A stretch of DNA of 64,000 nt from Ascochyta rabiei (Eukaryota; Ascomycota; Dothideomycetes; Pleosporales; Didymellaceae). Numbering within the stretch: position 1 is the stretch's first letter; each line of letters starts with the position of its first letter. The stretch spans positions 434,001 through 498,000 of the forward strand of contig NC_082418.1 of assembly GCF_004011695.2 (NCBI RefSeq), in the 5' to 3' direction. The notes beneath the pieces are model-generated. The model ran no database searches. It worked only from the letters and a program-made list of their open reading frames with translations, and was not told where the DNA came from. The translations under genes were made by a program, and so were the position numbers. Below are positions 12,345 through 24,929 of the stretch, piece after piece.

Positions 12345-15300
12345 CCCTGCTTGTAGACAACGCTATAGACTAGAAGATTGCTACTACGTCTATAAAGATA
12401 AACTAATAGAATAGTTTACCCTATATAATAGAATTACTAAGATAGTATAATTTAGGATAGAACAAAATGCTAACCTTTAAGATTAGGTTAGATCTGCAAA
12501 ACAAGCTTGCACTAAGACACTAGCTATTAAGACATCCTAAACACTAGAGGCACCTCTAGGATAACTATAGAGACAGAAGATATTAATAATTAATATAAGT
12601 CTAGTTAAAGAATTATATAATATAGAGCTACTAAGCTACCCTCTTAGGAACTCCTTTATCCTTAACTTAGAATTAACTATATATATTATAAACACTAAGG
12701 ACTAGATATAAGACCTTACTCTACCTGTATTAAACAACTACCTATAGGCAGGAAACTCCTAGGTATAGATATAGGGATATAGCACTGTCTATCTCTATCT
12801 ATTAAACACAAACTAACTAACTACTCTTAAACTACACAACGTAGCATAGTGCCTAGACATACTTTGCAACCTTGTCTCTTTCTAACAACTACGTTAACAG
12901 GGCATCTAGTAGGACACAAAAAGAGATCTAACTTAGCTTAGACAAGTAGATAATACAGCTATTACATCCTTAGATAAACAACATAGATAATGAGTACTTA
13001 GGGAACAGCTATAGACAGTGTTTGTAATATAACTAACATAAAGCTAAATGCCTGAGACTGCTACTGCTCTGCTATAGCATAAGCAAATAGGGCACCCTAG
13101 AGCTGCTACTATTAAACACCTTATCTAACAATCTTAGGGGGTAATAGTTAGGAGTATTACTACAGTCTAATGTAATGCTTACAGACAGGCTAAGACTAAG
13201 AGGTAAATTAGTTAAATACTACAAATAAGTAATAAAGGACTAGAAGAATGTATAGTAATTAACTTCCACTTATATAAAGAAGGAAGCTTTACTAAGGAAA
13301 AGAGCTAATTACTTACTATTAACAGGCAATCTAGTTTCCTCTAGGACTTCTATTTTAAAGATAATTAACTAGAAAAGACAATTATCTACTTCCTAGACAC
13401 TCTTATATAATTCCTATTAAAACAATAAAAGATCTAGGTTAAGGTAATTAAGTGTAATAGTAAAATTACTATAATAAAACTAGAAGTATTAAGATAGTGC
13501 GCTATATAATTAATTAGGCTTAAGCCTTGTACACTAGACACCTAAGTACAGAACAGAGGTGCTAAATGCTTAGAGGGTGTAATAAAAGATATAGTAGGCA
13601 CTATAAGATTAGACATAAACCTACTATAGGAAATATAGCTAGAGATTGTAAGGGTAGTAGTGTACCTATACAACTAAATACTAAGGTTATTAAATAACTA
13701 GAAAATACTCTATAATATGTTCTTTACCTATACAGCTTAACTAGCTAGCCTAAATATATAAAGTAGGAAACTAAACTAGGTATATCTAAAAGTATATAGA
13801 TGTAAAGCCTTTACTCTTATAATTAACACCCTTTAAGGAAAGTTATAACTCTAGTAACTAGACCTAAGAGTATAGGTAGGATACCTAGTAGGATACTAAT
13901 CCTTAAACATATATTAGATATAGATTCTAACCTTAGTAAAAGTTATTAGTATAAGAGATGTAATCTTTAATAAGGATACTGTCTTTAGTAGCTATACTTA
14001 GGACCTAATAGATAATCTTATGTACAGCACTCTTAAAGAGATAGTAATATAGACAAGGAGCGTAGAGCTTCTACCTCTACCCTAAAATAAGGCTAAAATC
14101 TAGTTATTTTATAAGGACAACACTATTACACACTTAAATACTATAGAAGATTAACCAGGTTATAATAATAGACAGAAAGCTAGACATATATATCTAACCC
14201 CTCCTCTAACCCTGCTACTAGTTACGTTATTAATAAATACGTTGTTGTTATTCTAGTTAGTAAGAGGTAACAGCTAATTGGGAGTTGGCAGGTAGCACTA
14301 GTTAACTACTAATTAGTTAGAATTAACGCTAGTGTAATCTTAAGGAACTTTATAAACTATTCTATAGAAAGCTGTATTTATAGCTAGTATATAAGGCAGA
14401 TACATAGGCATATACTAGAGTAACAATATTAATAAGGCTAGGTTAAAATAAATACTAATAAAAGGGCTTAAGCCTTATTAGAGCTAACTCCTACTAGAGC
14501 TAACGGCACAATTAAACCTAGAGGACTACCTGCTTTACTAATAGTTTAAAGAAGCTAAGTAAGAACACCTTAGCAGCTATTAGACTATAAAGTTATAGTC
14601 TAAAGTACCCCTAATAAAGACTAAGGTAGTAGAATACTAGGTACTTAACTGTATATAGGTATATACGTATAAGCTTAATAAGAACTACTACCTACTTAAG
14701 TATAAGGCATAACTAGTAGTCTAAGGTAACTAGTAATAAAACATTACTTCTAAAGATACCTATGTAGTAATACTAGCTAGTAGGTCCTTTAGAATGCTTA
14801 TAGCAATTTTAGTAGTATATAACCTAGAACTTAAGTAGTTTAATGTTATAAATACCTTTATTTATATATTAATTAATAGAGAGGTCTATATAAGGATGCT
14901 ATGTAGGTATTAGAAACTAGGTATAGCTTTATAGCTACATAAGGCACTATATAGACTAAGAATCTCTCTACTCCTCTAGCAGAAGGAATTTATATCTACT
15001 CTAATAAGCTATAGATTCGCAGTTGTTCCCTATAAACCCTACTACTTACTTAAGAATTAAGTTACTATCTTCTTCTATATAGACAATATTATTATAGCTT
15101 ATTACCTAACTAGAAGACACAAGACAGACAAGGCCCTTAGCTATATTACTAACAAATACTCTGTTATAGAAGGGAATAATCTGTAATAGTTCCTAGGAGT
15201 AGAGATAACCTAAGATTAAGATAAACTAAGGATGCTCCTCTTATAGGCGTTATACATTAATAAAATTATCTTCTTAGCAGACAAGACAGACATACAACAC

Positions 15301-16154
15301 AACATACTAATATTAAGTATTAAGCTTCTACTAAATAAAGGGGAAGCTGCAGTATTAGAAATTAACAAATACTAGAGAAAGATTAGATCTCTCCTCTTTA
15401 CTGCAGTTACTACTAGGCCTAATATTGCCTTTGCCACATATAGGCTGGCACAATTTCTAACTAACCCTAGACAGCAGCACTATAACGCAGCAGATTAAGT
15501 ACTATTATACCTACAAGGGACACAAGACCTATCCCTTACCTTTAGAGGCAATAAGCACCTAGTAGTTACTAGTAATACATTATTTGCTAATAATACTCTT
15601 AATAGGAAGAGCTTTTAAAGATATACTATTAAACTATATAGAGGACTTATTACCTAAAGAGCTAATAAACAAGACATAGTTACTATATTAACAACTAAAG
15701 CAGAGCTACTTGCCCTAGCATAGGTGGCTAAGCAAGCTATCTTGATCTTATAACTATTATTAGAACTTAGCATACACCTCTTATAATTAACAATTACTAT
15801 TTAATATAATAATACCTAGACTATCTAATGAATTAATAAGGAAGTCTTAAAACTTTAAACTAAACTATAATATGTAGATATTTATAACTACTAGCTATAA
15901 TAAAAGGTAAATAAAGGCACTATAACAGTAACCTATATCCTATCTACTAAGATGTTAGCTAACAGACTTATAAAGGCTCTGCCTGCAAGCAAGTAGTTAA
16001 CCTTTCTAAGGTAGCTAGGACTAAAGAAACATACTAAACAAAGAAAGCCAGCTAACACCTAGATAGAATTACTTAACTAAAAGCTCGCTGACCTAGAGTT
16101 ATAATAAGAGCCAATTATGTCTAGCTTTAATAGGGCCTTAAAGCTGAGGGGGTG
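12345..16154 (+). pseudogene. Copia-A internal region, plus strand, truncated at its 5' side
   Basis: This is an inverted homologue of the minus-strand Copia-A copy, starting at the point equivalent to about 8508 there. Integrase, reverse transcriptase (about 14640-15180) and RNase H (about 15560-15900) are readable on the plus strand through TAG/TAA codons. The polypurine tract AAAGCTGAGGGGGTG lies just before the 3' LTR. No 5' LTR lies beside it now. The inversion model places its true 5' LTR at 9571-9732. The left junction with Copia-B at 12345 belongs to a second, 5'-truncated Copia-A insertion. Confidence 0.8.
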
Positions 16155-16316
16155 TGTTAGATAACTAACCTTGCTGAGCCAAGTTGGGGGTTTGGGGTTA
16201 ACCTTGGTTAACTTAGGGGCTAGCGGCACACACACATAAAATGAGCTATTAAGACAGATAATTATAAATCAATCACCTTTATTATTATCTTTGCACATCA
16301 AGCATATCATCTAACA
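16155..16316 (+). repeat. Copia-A 3' LTR
   Basis: A 162-bp LTR on the plus strand (TGTTAGATAACT to ATCTAACA), preceded by a polypurine tract and followed by ACTAC (16317-16321). It is the least mutated of the three copies near its ends. Confidence 0.88.
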
Positions 16317-19300
16317 ACTACTTAGTTGCTACTAGTTAAAGTTTCTTAAGATCTTTAAAAGCAGCTTCTACTACCTTTTTATATGTAGAAGCACCTTCTC
16401 TACAGCTTAGTGCCTTTAGTGCAATTTCTTACTCTAACTATTTGTTAATGTAGACCTAAAGCTTTAGTGCGCGCTTACACATATTATAGGTAGAGTTCTA
16501 CCTAGTCCTAACATCTTATATAACTAATAGTTAATAATTTACTAGAATATTACTCTATAGTGTAAGAAACCTCTTAAATTATTGTAGTAATAGATCTATT
16601 GTAATGTAGATAGCTTAGATCTGTGTTACACTTAGTATGTAATAAAATAATATAATAAATAATTTCTACCTTCTAGAGAGAGTTTAGAATAGACATGCTG
16701 TTTTTAATACCCCTAATATAGCGTTACTGCAGTCTTTATACATGCTCTAGTTCTAGTAATACCTTAAGTTAGAGATAGTAAAAAATGTCTTACATAATAA
16801 GGTTAATTATATATATAAGATAAGAAACAGTGTTCTCTCTACAATCCTAAGTAATATTGTTCTGCTATAGCAACCTCTCTAAGGTCTGTAATAATATACT
16901 GTTATTACTAGGATTATTGTAAGTAATAGCACGCAGTTATTTTATAGTTTTAGTTTCCTAAAGAAGTTAAAGAACTTACTGTGCTATAGAGGATCCTGTA
17001 TGTTTTCTGCGCATAGGAATAAAGTCTAAAAGGACTTCTTATAATTTCTAGCTCTTGTTTATATAGTAACCTTTAATAGCTAGGAAGCTAAGGTAATTAC
17101 TTGCAGTCTAGGTATCTAATGTAATAGATAATTTACTACTAGAACTAAGATCCTAGAGAAGAGCGTGTTCAGCAGCCTTAAATTGGCTCTAGAACATCTA
17201 GCCACATTTATAACAGGTAGGTATTACAGCTTCTAGCCTTAGGAAGTAGATAAATTGTTAGAATAACAGCTGTTTAATTATTTAAAATAAGAGGTTGTTA
17301 GTAACAACTAATTGTATAAGCTCTGTTTTAAAGGCTAAAGCAGAGTATGTAGGATTAAAAGAAAACTAGTTTTTATTTTACTAGCGGGCAGTGTATAGAT
17401 AAAATAGGAGGTTTAAGTTTTAACAAAGTATAAGCAGGATTCTTAATTTGTCTGTAGGCTTGTGAACTAAGGTGTTAGATAAGATACTTAGTCCTACAGC
17501 CTTTTATAACTAGGTGCTAAAGAACTAACCTACAGTTATAACAGTATACATATAGATAGCTATCTTATACCTAAGAGGCTTTGCTATATCTACTCTAGAT
17601 CTAGCCTAAGCAAGTTAGTGCATCCTAATATAGCTTTTTAGAAGCAGGATTACTTCCCTATAATGTAGTTATCTACTACTTATCCTATGCTATAATAGTT
17701 GCCTTACTATTACTAGTATTAGGGTCTAGGGATACTAGCTGTTTAATAAGATATAATTGTTTTAGAAACGCTCCTTTAACAAGTTATGTAGCAGAGGAAG
17801 TAAGAGATAGAAGAAGCTTAGGTAGAGTAGAAGGTATGTCTACTAGTAGTAATAACATATATGTTATATATAGACGTAACAAATATAGATATTTAATCCT
17901 AAGACAACAGGATAATAGAAAAACCTTTTAACAAACTGCCTAGGGCAAGCCTAAGCCCTAACAGCAAGATTATTATATTTAGTGCTAGGAACTAGTTGTT
18001 TTACTATTTTCTTAGGGTTAGCTTAGATATCTTAAGTAAGTTTCTGATTAGGTAGAGATATAAAATAATAAATTAAACAGAAATTAGCATATCTTACTAA
18101 AGAGGCTATGTATGTGTTAATTAGCTGTTATTTTAAGCTAAAATATTAGCTCTATATCTAATCTAGATCTATCTTATTATTGTTGTTAGATCCTTTAGAT
18201 CCTAATTCCTCTACATCTTTTTTAGCTAACAACTTCTAAAATTACTTATTAGTCTTATACACATTTGGCATAGATTAATAGTACTCCTGTAGCTTAGAAT
18301 TAGACTCTTTAATCTCCTCCTTACACTTATTATTGTTAAGTGCTAGAATAAATAGGTAATAGCTAACAGGCTTAGTATCCTAACTAATCTTATCTAAGAG
18401 AGACAGAGGTTTATTTTAACTACAGTAATTAGTAAGTGTATGTAATAATATAATGTAATAAATTACAGCTAGGTATTATTAGTTGTAACTGCTATTCTCT
18501 TAGGTAACATATTATTATAGAAGGCCTCCTATTCTTCCTTTTCCTTCTTGCTTTTAAAGGTGTTATCTTTAAGTTTTTAAAGACCTTACTAATACTCTTA
18601 GCAGAGCAGTTTCCTAACAACGCTGCTATTAGAAAAGAGCTGTTTGTTACCTTAGCCTATAGTAGTCTAACTAGCAGTAGAACTGTCTTAAGCAAGTTCT
18701 ATATACTTTCTAAGAGCCTGTTAGTGTACGCAAAGATCTATTTTATACTTAAGATTATTCTACTTCTTATAAACAGTCTTAAGCTTGTTTTTAAGCTACT
18801 TAGCTGTTCTTAGTTAGTAAATATTTATAATAAGAAGCTGTGATAACTAACTACTAGCAGATAACTTAAAGCGTTGCTAATTAACATCTTCTTTAGTCTA
18901 GGCTACTATTATAGCTTAAACATTAAGATCTACTAAAGTATAAGACTAGTCTTAACCTAACTTTAGCCTAGCCTAGTATTTTACTGCACAATTAGCAGCC
19001 TTTACCTTATTAATAATTTCCTTCTCTTTGCTATATAAGGCAGCTTAATTTCTTTGTTAAACTGCCTAGATACTATCGCTAAGCTCTCCCTTAAATAAGA
19101 TTTTTGTGCTAGTCTTTTAGCCTACAGCCCTAATCTAGCTACAAGACTTAAGGACTTAATTAATCTTATAGTCTCTTAAATAAAAACCCTAGTATTATTA
19201 GCACTAACTGTTATAATAGGCTGTAATAACTACCTTATTTATTTAATCCTACTCCTTAGCAGTAAAGCTAGCTAGTATACTAGTACCTGTAGTGCTTACA

Positions 19301-19450
19301 AAGGTTAGTATATCTTCCTTCTCCTCCTTCTTAATATTATTATTGTTAAGATTAGTTATGCTAACTATAATAGGAGGTAGTAATAACGTGTAGTATTATA
19401 TAAACAGAAGGTATTATAGATGCAGAAGGTGTTATAGAAGAGCAGGGTAG
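16317..19450 (-). pseudogene. hAT transposase, N-terminal and middle part, RIP-decayed
   Basis: On the minus strand, next to the LTR, the sequence reads DVRTR, (W)NSTYNMCKRALKL and then a helical VVEAAFKDLKKL segment. This is the conserved DVxTRWNSTYxML block of hAT transposases. Its last codons (LVATK) continue in frame into the hAT half at 9738 once the Copia-A element and one GTAGT are removed. Further upstream (about 17000-19450) the frame is harder to follow and I could not identify a BED zinc finger. Stops are of the RIP type. The strand is opposite to that of the C-terminal half. Confidence 0.7.
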
Positions 19451-19479
19451 TAGTAGGCTTTTTAGCAGCTAGTATGTGC

Positions 19480-20205
19480 TTAACCTGTCCCAGTTTTACT
19501 AGCGCAAAAGCAACAAACGCTAGCGCTGTTACAACAAAAAACATTAAAACCCCTTCTAATAATATTAAAACAGCTTAGAGCTAGGTGCAACCTATATTAA
19601 AAAAATGCGCTTAGTAAATATATAAAATTTGTAGGTTATATAGTTTAGTATTATATAACTGTTTATATATTATAGTTGTAATAATTCCTACTTATAATAG
19701 ATTTTAGTTTTCTTACGCTAGGCAGCAGCCTTTACTAGCGCTTAAACAACAAACGCTAGCGCTAAAGCAACAGGAAATATTTGCAATACATCTTATAATA
19801 TTAAATTAAATTAGAATTAGACGCAGCCTAGGCTAAAAGAATGCGCTTAGCGTATTTATACTATCTGTAAGTTATTACAGTTTTTTATTATATAACTGTT
19901 TGTGCATTATAGTTACAATAATCCCCTACTTACAATAGATTCTGATTTTTTTACGCTAGGCAGCAGCCTCTACTAGCGCTTAAATAATAAACGCTAGTGC
20001 TAAAGTAAATGGAAACATTTATAACGCGTCTTATAATATTAAATTAAATTAGAATTAGACGCAGCCTAGGCTAGAAGAATATACTTAGTGTATTTATATT
20101 ACCTATAAGTTATTATAAGCTTTTATTACAGTTATACTAGTGCATAATAGTTATAATAACTTTTTACTAGCTACAGATTCTAATTTTCTTACGTTAGGCA
20201 GTAGC
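19480..20205. repeat. Three tandem units of about 240 bp
   Basis: Units begin near 19482, 19722 and 19962, with a partial one near 20193. Each starts with a TTTACTAGCGC-type motif, carries ACAAACGCTAGCGCT a little further on, and contains ATTAAATTAAATTAGAATTAGACGCAGCC in units two and three (recognisable core AGACGCAGCCTAGGCT). The units lie upstream of the hAT transposase frame within the same element. They may be a transposase-binding or promoter array, but this is inference. Confidence 0.7.
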
Positions 20206-20339
20206 CTAAACTTTAGCAGCGTACACACCTCTACACGCATTATTACACTAACCTATTAATAAACTCTACTATTACCTTTTACACTATACTACTATACTAT
20301 TATAACAGCTATACTACTATAATTTTACTGCGTAACCCA

Positions 20340-20515
20340 GGCGTACTACAATATTACAGCCTACTATTATAGCTATTACAGCCTACAAGCTATTACACCT
20401 ACTATTACACTTGTTTTTACAGCCTACTACTACAGCCTACTATTACAGCCTACTACTACAGCATACTATTACAGCTAACTATTACAGCTAACTACCTAAT
20501 TGCTAACATAGCTAG
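20340..20515. repeat. Low-complexity ACAGCCTACTATT repeats
   Basis: Imperfect tandem copies of a 12-base theme (ACAGCCTACTAT, TACTACAGCCTA) occupy this stretch of the hAT element. They look like a minisatellite and have no coding content. Between 20515 and 21200 there is AT-rich sequence belonging to the same element; a plus-strand frame (about 20910-21100) can be followed through RIP-type stops but I cannot assign it. Confidence 0.6.
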
Positions 20516-21214
20516 AGGTTGCAGGAATAAGGCTGTCCTAAGCTAAGGATTAGCTGTAACTAGCGGCACGCTAGTAAGGAAGCCCTTAGCAGCTAAGTCT
20601 GCCTATAGGGTGCCTGCTCTGCTACAAAAGCATAGGTACTGTTATAAGGCTAGCAGTATATTATTACATTCTATTATTATATTTAATAACTAATACTAAG
20701 GTAGTAGTTATACTGCGTAATATCTGTTGATACTAAAGGTTAACTAAATTATTAATACCTAAGATGCTATTCTTACGCGTAGTTTAGGAAGTTGCTCTTA
20801 AACTAAGAAATAATCTTTAGTTCTAGGCTAGCGCTCTAGAGGCTTTTTAGAAGTCTGCTAAATCTTTCCTTATTAGTGTCTTTAAAGGTATGTGTTAGTT
20901 TCTTATAGAAGAATATAAAACTAATATTTAAAGATATAAATATAAACGCTACCTATGTAAAGTAAGTTACTATTTAGCTAAAGGATATAGCTCTTATAAA
21001 GCAATACTACTAGAGGCTTATTAGTAGCTTTAACTAAATAATTATATATTATAAGAAGAGAAAAAGAAAGACCTAGGGTTTTATAGAATGTTTGTATAAT
21101 ATACGCTGCTAATAAATAAACACACCTACTTATAATAATTACCTATAATAATATTTAAAGCTTAATAACTAAAATATTTAAACAAAAAAGGCTTTAATAG
21201 GACGGATGTGTAGT

Positions 21215-21437
21215 TACGTGATGTACCTAACCCCTACCCCTACCCTATGTAGACCCTACCCTACCTATACCCCTACCCTATATAGACCCTACCCTACCTA
21301 TACCCCTACCCTATGTGGACCCTACCCTACCCCTACCCTCTTAGCATAGAATTAGCGTAGGTAGGGGTAGGGTACGGTAGGGGTACATCACCTGATGTAC
21401 CCTACCCCTACCTAACTTCTACCCTTTTGCCACCATA
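21215..21437. repeat. hAT 5' subterminal CCCTACC array and terminal repeat
   Basis: Repeated CCCTACC and CCCTATGTGGACCCTACC-type blocks, then a short inverted repeat around 21395-21400 (GGGGTACATCA / TGATGTACCC), then the element end CCCTTTTGCCACCATA at 21437. It is the mirror image of the end at 11337. The next 8 bases, CTGCCTAA (21438-21445), are the target duplication. Confidence 0.72.
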
Positions 21438-21445
21438 CTGCCTAA

Positions 21446-22538
21446 TTAGAGATAGAGTTATTATTTTCTTCTATATTAATAATATTATACTTGCGTACTA
21501 TAGAGATAAGGAGCGTAAAGCGCAAGAGGTAATTAGATACTTGCAAAATAGTTATAAATATACTAGAGGAGATAAACTTTAGTAGTTCCTTAGTATAGAA
21601 ATTATCTAAGAAAGAATAGATTAAAAGATCTAACTATTACAAGCTGTATACTTTGACAAGATTAGCTGCTTAGCTAACAGGTAGGATATTTAACACAATA
21701 CTCCTATAGCAGCAATAGAACTATAGCTAAAAAAGGATCTAGCAGCACTAGCAGAAATTAATAAATATTAACGCAAGAATAGGTTGTTACTCTTTGCTAC
21801 AGTTACTATAAGGCTAGACATTGCGTTTGCTACCTTGTAACTAGCTTACTTTCTAGCAAATCTAGGACCTAAGCACTATAATGCTGCAGATTAAGTACTA
21901 CTATACCTCTAAGATACTAAACAATAAGCCCTATAACTAGGAGGAGCTAAAGGACTATAAATTGCAAGTAACGCTTTGTTTGCAGATAACACCCTTAATT
22001 GCAAAAGCTTACAAGGATACGCTATAAGACTATTTAGTAGACTAATTACATAGGAAGCTAATAAGTAAGACATAGTTACTATATTAACTACTGAAGCAGA
22101 GCTACTAGCTCTCTTATAAGTAGCTAAAGAAGCACCTTTTATATTAAGACTGCTCTATAAACTCTAAATAAAAATTAATATATGCACTATTATTATCTAG
22201 TATAATAACAAGCAAACTATACGCTTAGTAACAGAGGAAATTTCCTATCTCTAAACTAAACTTTAATATGTAGATATCTAGAACTATTAGATTAGACAAG
22301 AAGTATCTAAGGGTACAAATAAGATAGAATTTGTGCAGTTAGCTAATATAATTGCAGACAGCATAATAAAGGTCCTACTAGCAAACAAATAGGAGGGTTT
22401 CCTTTAATAATTTAGCCTAGCTATTACAGAACTAGTATAGGTAACAGATAGTGTGCTTCTTAAAGAAATTTAAGAGTAACTTAAAGACCTTACACTTGCA
22501 TAACTACTAGCTTAATAAGTCTTTAAGCTAAAGGGGTG
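21446..22538 (+). pseudogene. Copia-B reverse transcriptase 3' part and RNase H, RIP-decayed
   Basis: The plus strand continues the Copia-B reverse transcriptase from IRDRVIIFFYINNIILAYY (YVDD-like box mutated to INN), through NKYQRKNRLLLFATVT, TRPDIAFA-like and LLYLQDT, to the RNase H segment DIVTILTTEAELLALLQVAKEA. It ends with a FKLKGCVR-like tail and the polypurine tract just before the LTR. The 5' part of this enzyme is at 11346-12340 in reverse. The element is inactive through multiple stops. Confidence 0.8.
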
Positions 22539-22711
22539 TGTTAGATAGAATAAGCTCTAGTAAGGTCAGATCTGTACAATCAAGCAGGGACTAATAGGCT
22601 TAGCACACTAGCGAAGAACCTAAATCTTACTGAACACAGGGGAACAGGAACAGACATCAATCATCAATATTATCAAGTTACCTTATTACACATTCATTAT
22701 ACCATCTAACA
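22539..22711 (+). repeat. Copia-B 3' LTR
   Basis: A 173-bp LTR, TGTTAGATAGAA to CATCTAACA, with intact termini. It follows a polypurine-like AAGGGGTG. The next bases (GAAGT) are interior hAT sequence, so this Copia-B lies in or against a second hAT copy. Confidence 0.87.
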
Positions 22712-23731
22712 GAAGTTTAAGGTAAGTATTTGTACTAAGAGTAATTCTTACAATACCTAGACTGTTATAATTACAATAATTTAGGTTACTCTACACAAGT
22801 ACTTTACAACCCTGTTTAACAGTTAGTAGAAGATAATTAGTTCTAAAAACCCGCAATGTTAGTCTAGTAACCTAATAGGAGCTTCTTATCCTATAGTTAG
22901 AGTTTAATCCTATCTAATGAAAACAAGGAGGTGGCTTACACCTGCTAAGAAGGAGAGGCCTGTCTTAGTACCCCTTACATACAACAGGGAGATAGATTTA
23001 ATCTACTAGACTAGTAGACGGTTAATGCTGTAAATTATCTATTACTTGCTTATGTAGCAAAATATATACTTATAGTACTAATAATAGAGGTAAGAGTTAA
23101 ATAGGTGTTTAATACAGCTAGAGATGTAATAAGAGATTAACAGTATAGGTTATCTGCTACTACAATACGCTAGACTATAATTCTAAAGGGTTTACTTACT
23201 TTAGCACAGATATAAGAGGGGGAGGAGGCAGCCATAGATAAGCTAAATAATCTCTTTAAGCTACTAGCTTATCCTAGTCTAGAAACAGAGGTTATAAAAG
23301 AAGAGTAACACAGTAGTAGTACTAAAGAACCTAGTCTATTAACTCTATCTTAGCGAGAACAGTAGCTGTAAAAGATAGCAAGGCTGCTATAGTATTAAGA
23401 TACATAGCTCTGTAATGAATAGCTGTTATAAATAGAGAAAAACTAAAAATTCTGTCTTTTATTTAAATCTTTTATAAACATGTTCTATATGTTCTAAGCT
23501 TTTCTAAGTAGTATACTATTAAGTAGATTATCTGTAGTTTTATAGAAGATTAGATAACTCTAACTTAACCTACCCTACCCCTACCTAGCTCCTACCTAAC
23601 CCCTACCTAACCCCTACCTAACCCCTACCTAACCCCTACCTAACCCCTACCTAACCCCTACCTAACCCCTACCTAACCCCTACCTAACCCCTACCTAACC
23701 CTAGGGTACCCCCTACCCTTTTGCCAGCGTA
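22712..23731 (+). mobile_element. Second hAT copy, 3' part
   Basis: Closely follows 10114-11337: decayed hAT C-terminal coding (dimerisation domain at about 22935-23205), then about ten clean tandem 11-base units CCCCTACCTAA at 23583-23697. It ends CCCTTTTGCCAGCGTA at 23731. The 8 bases after it are CCTACTTA (23732-23739). The matching left end is not in the window. Stops replace CAG/CAA/TGG codons as in the first copy. Confidence 0.8.
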
Positions 23732-24929
23732 CCTACTTATAGTAGTAAGGCCTGTACTTTCTTTAAGTAAAAGTAAAGGTAAGTAAATGTTAAGGACTAG
23801 CCTTAGGGTGGGATGCAATAAGGGTCGATATGGTATTGTATCTCTTATAGAGGTGACACGTTACATGTCCTTCTAATATGTCTGTAGGGCACGTAATTGT
23901 CCTGTCTCGCTTAAGGCTTAGACAAGGTCTAAGCCTATAACATACCTTCTTTCCCTATCCCTCCTAGGCTATATATGCTTTTATTAGGTCCTTTTTATAT
24001 TTAGCATAGCCTAGGGGATGCTAGTAGCAGGTAAACCCTAGGGCTAGTTGTAGTTGCGTAGGGGTCTAGCTCTTAGTAGTTAGCTGCTTGTCTAGTCTGT
24101 AGTTTACCTAGGGTAGTCCCTACACGCACCTAGGTTGTTTTTGTTTTACCTAGCGCACCTGCCTAAGTTAGACACTTGTACTACTCTACGCTCCTACCTA
24201 ACCTACCTATAACATACCTACCCAAATATTTGTATACGCCCTTACCCTACCTACTATATCTGTTATTACCTCTAGTTATAGCTATTAGGCCACTAATTAA
24301 GGAGCTAGTAGTCCCCCTAGAGGGGGCGGTTGTAGTCTACTACAGTCCCTCCCCTCTGCCTATAATATACCTACAGTATTTCTTATCTATAGTTTCTAAT
24401 CTAGTTATAGGGCCTAACTATATATATAGAAAGCTTACTACTGTTGTATAGGCAACTACAAAGTTAAGGGCAACTTAGATAATAAGAACCTAGTCTCTAT
24501 CTCTGCTAGCGCTGTCCTGTGCTGCCCCTACTACCTCCTTACTATCCTTACTAGCTAGTCTTGTAAGTGCCTGTGTCTATTATAGGTCTGCTTACTTACT
24601 AATTTCTTCTACAGCTAACTGCGTTCTAAGTACTAGTAAGACCTATTATACCTATACTAAGCGTAAGCGCATATATATTTATAATAACAACCTCTTTACT
24701 ATAAACGCTAAGCTCTGCTGTGCCTAGCGTAATTTTAAGCAGTATATTAACGTACGTGTTCCTGTTCTAGCCCCTTATCCCTAACTAACAGTAGCTAAGG
24801 TGTTAGTACATGCTAGTAACGCCTATATTAAGATACCTAGCACCTAGAGTATAAATAGTAACAAAGCTAACTAGGGGCGTTAGCCTGTTTTCTACTGTAA
24901 GTCACTCCCTTATTACTACTGTAGGTTAT

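Noticed and set aside
19480..20205. CRISPR array
   Set aside because: The repeat unit is about 240 bp without a repeat-spacer pattern, within a fungal transposon.
2575..22711. A single Copia-B element bounded by the LTRs at 2575 and 22539
   Set aside because: The internal parts are compatible, but the five-base flanks (CCTCC and GAAGT) differ and come from unrelated sequence, so one simple insertion is not shown.
24176..24451. Independent 91-residue leucine/tyrosine/proline-rich gene
   Set aside because: It lies inside the LTR-bounded Gypsy element close to the 3' LTR, has biased composition and no recognisable domain.
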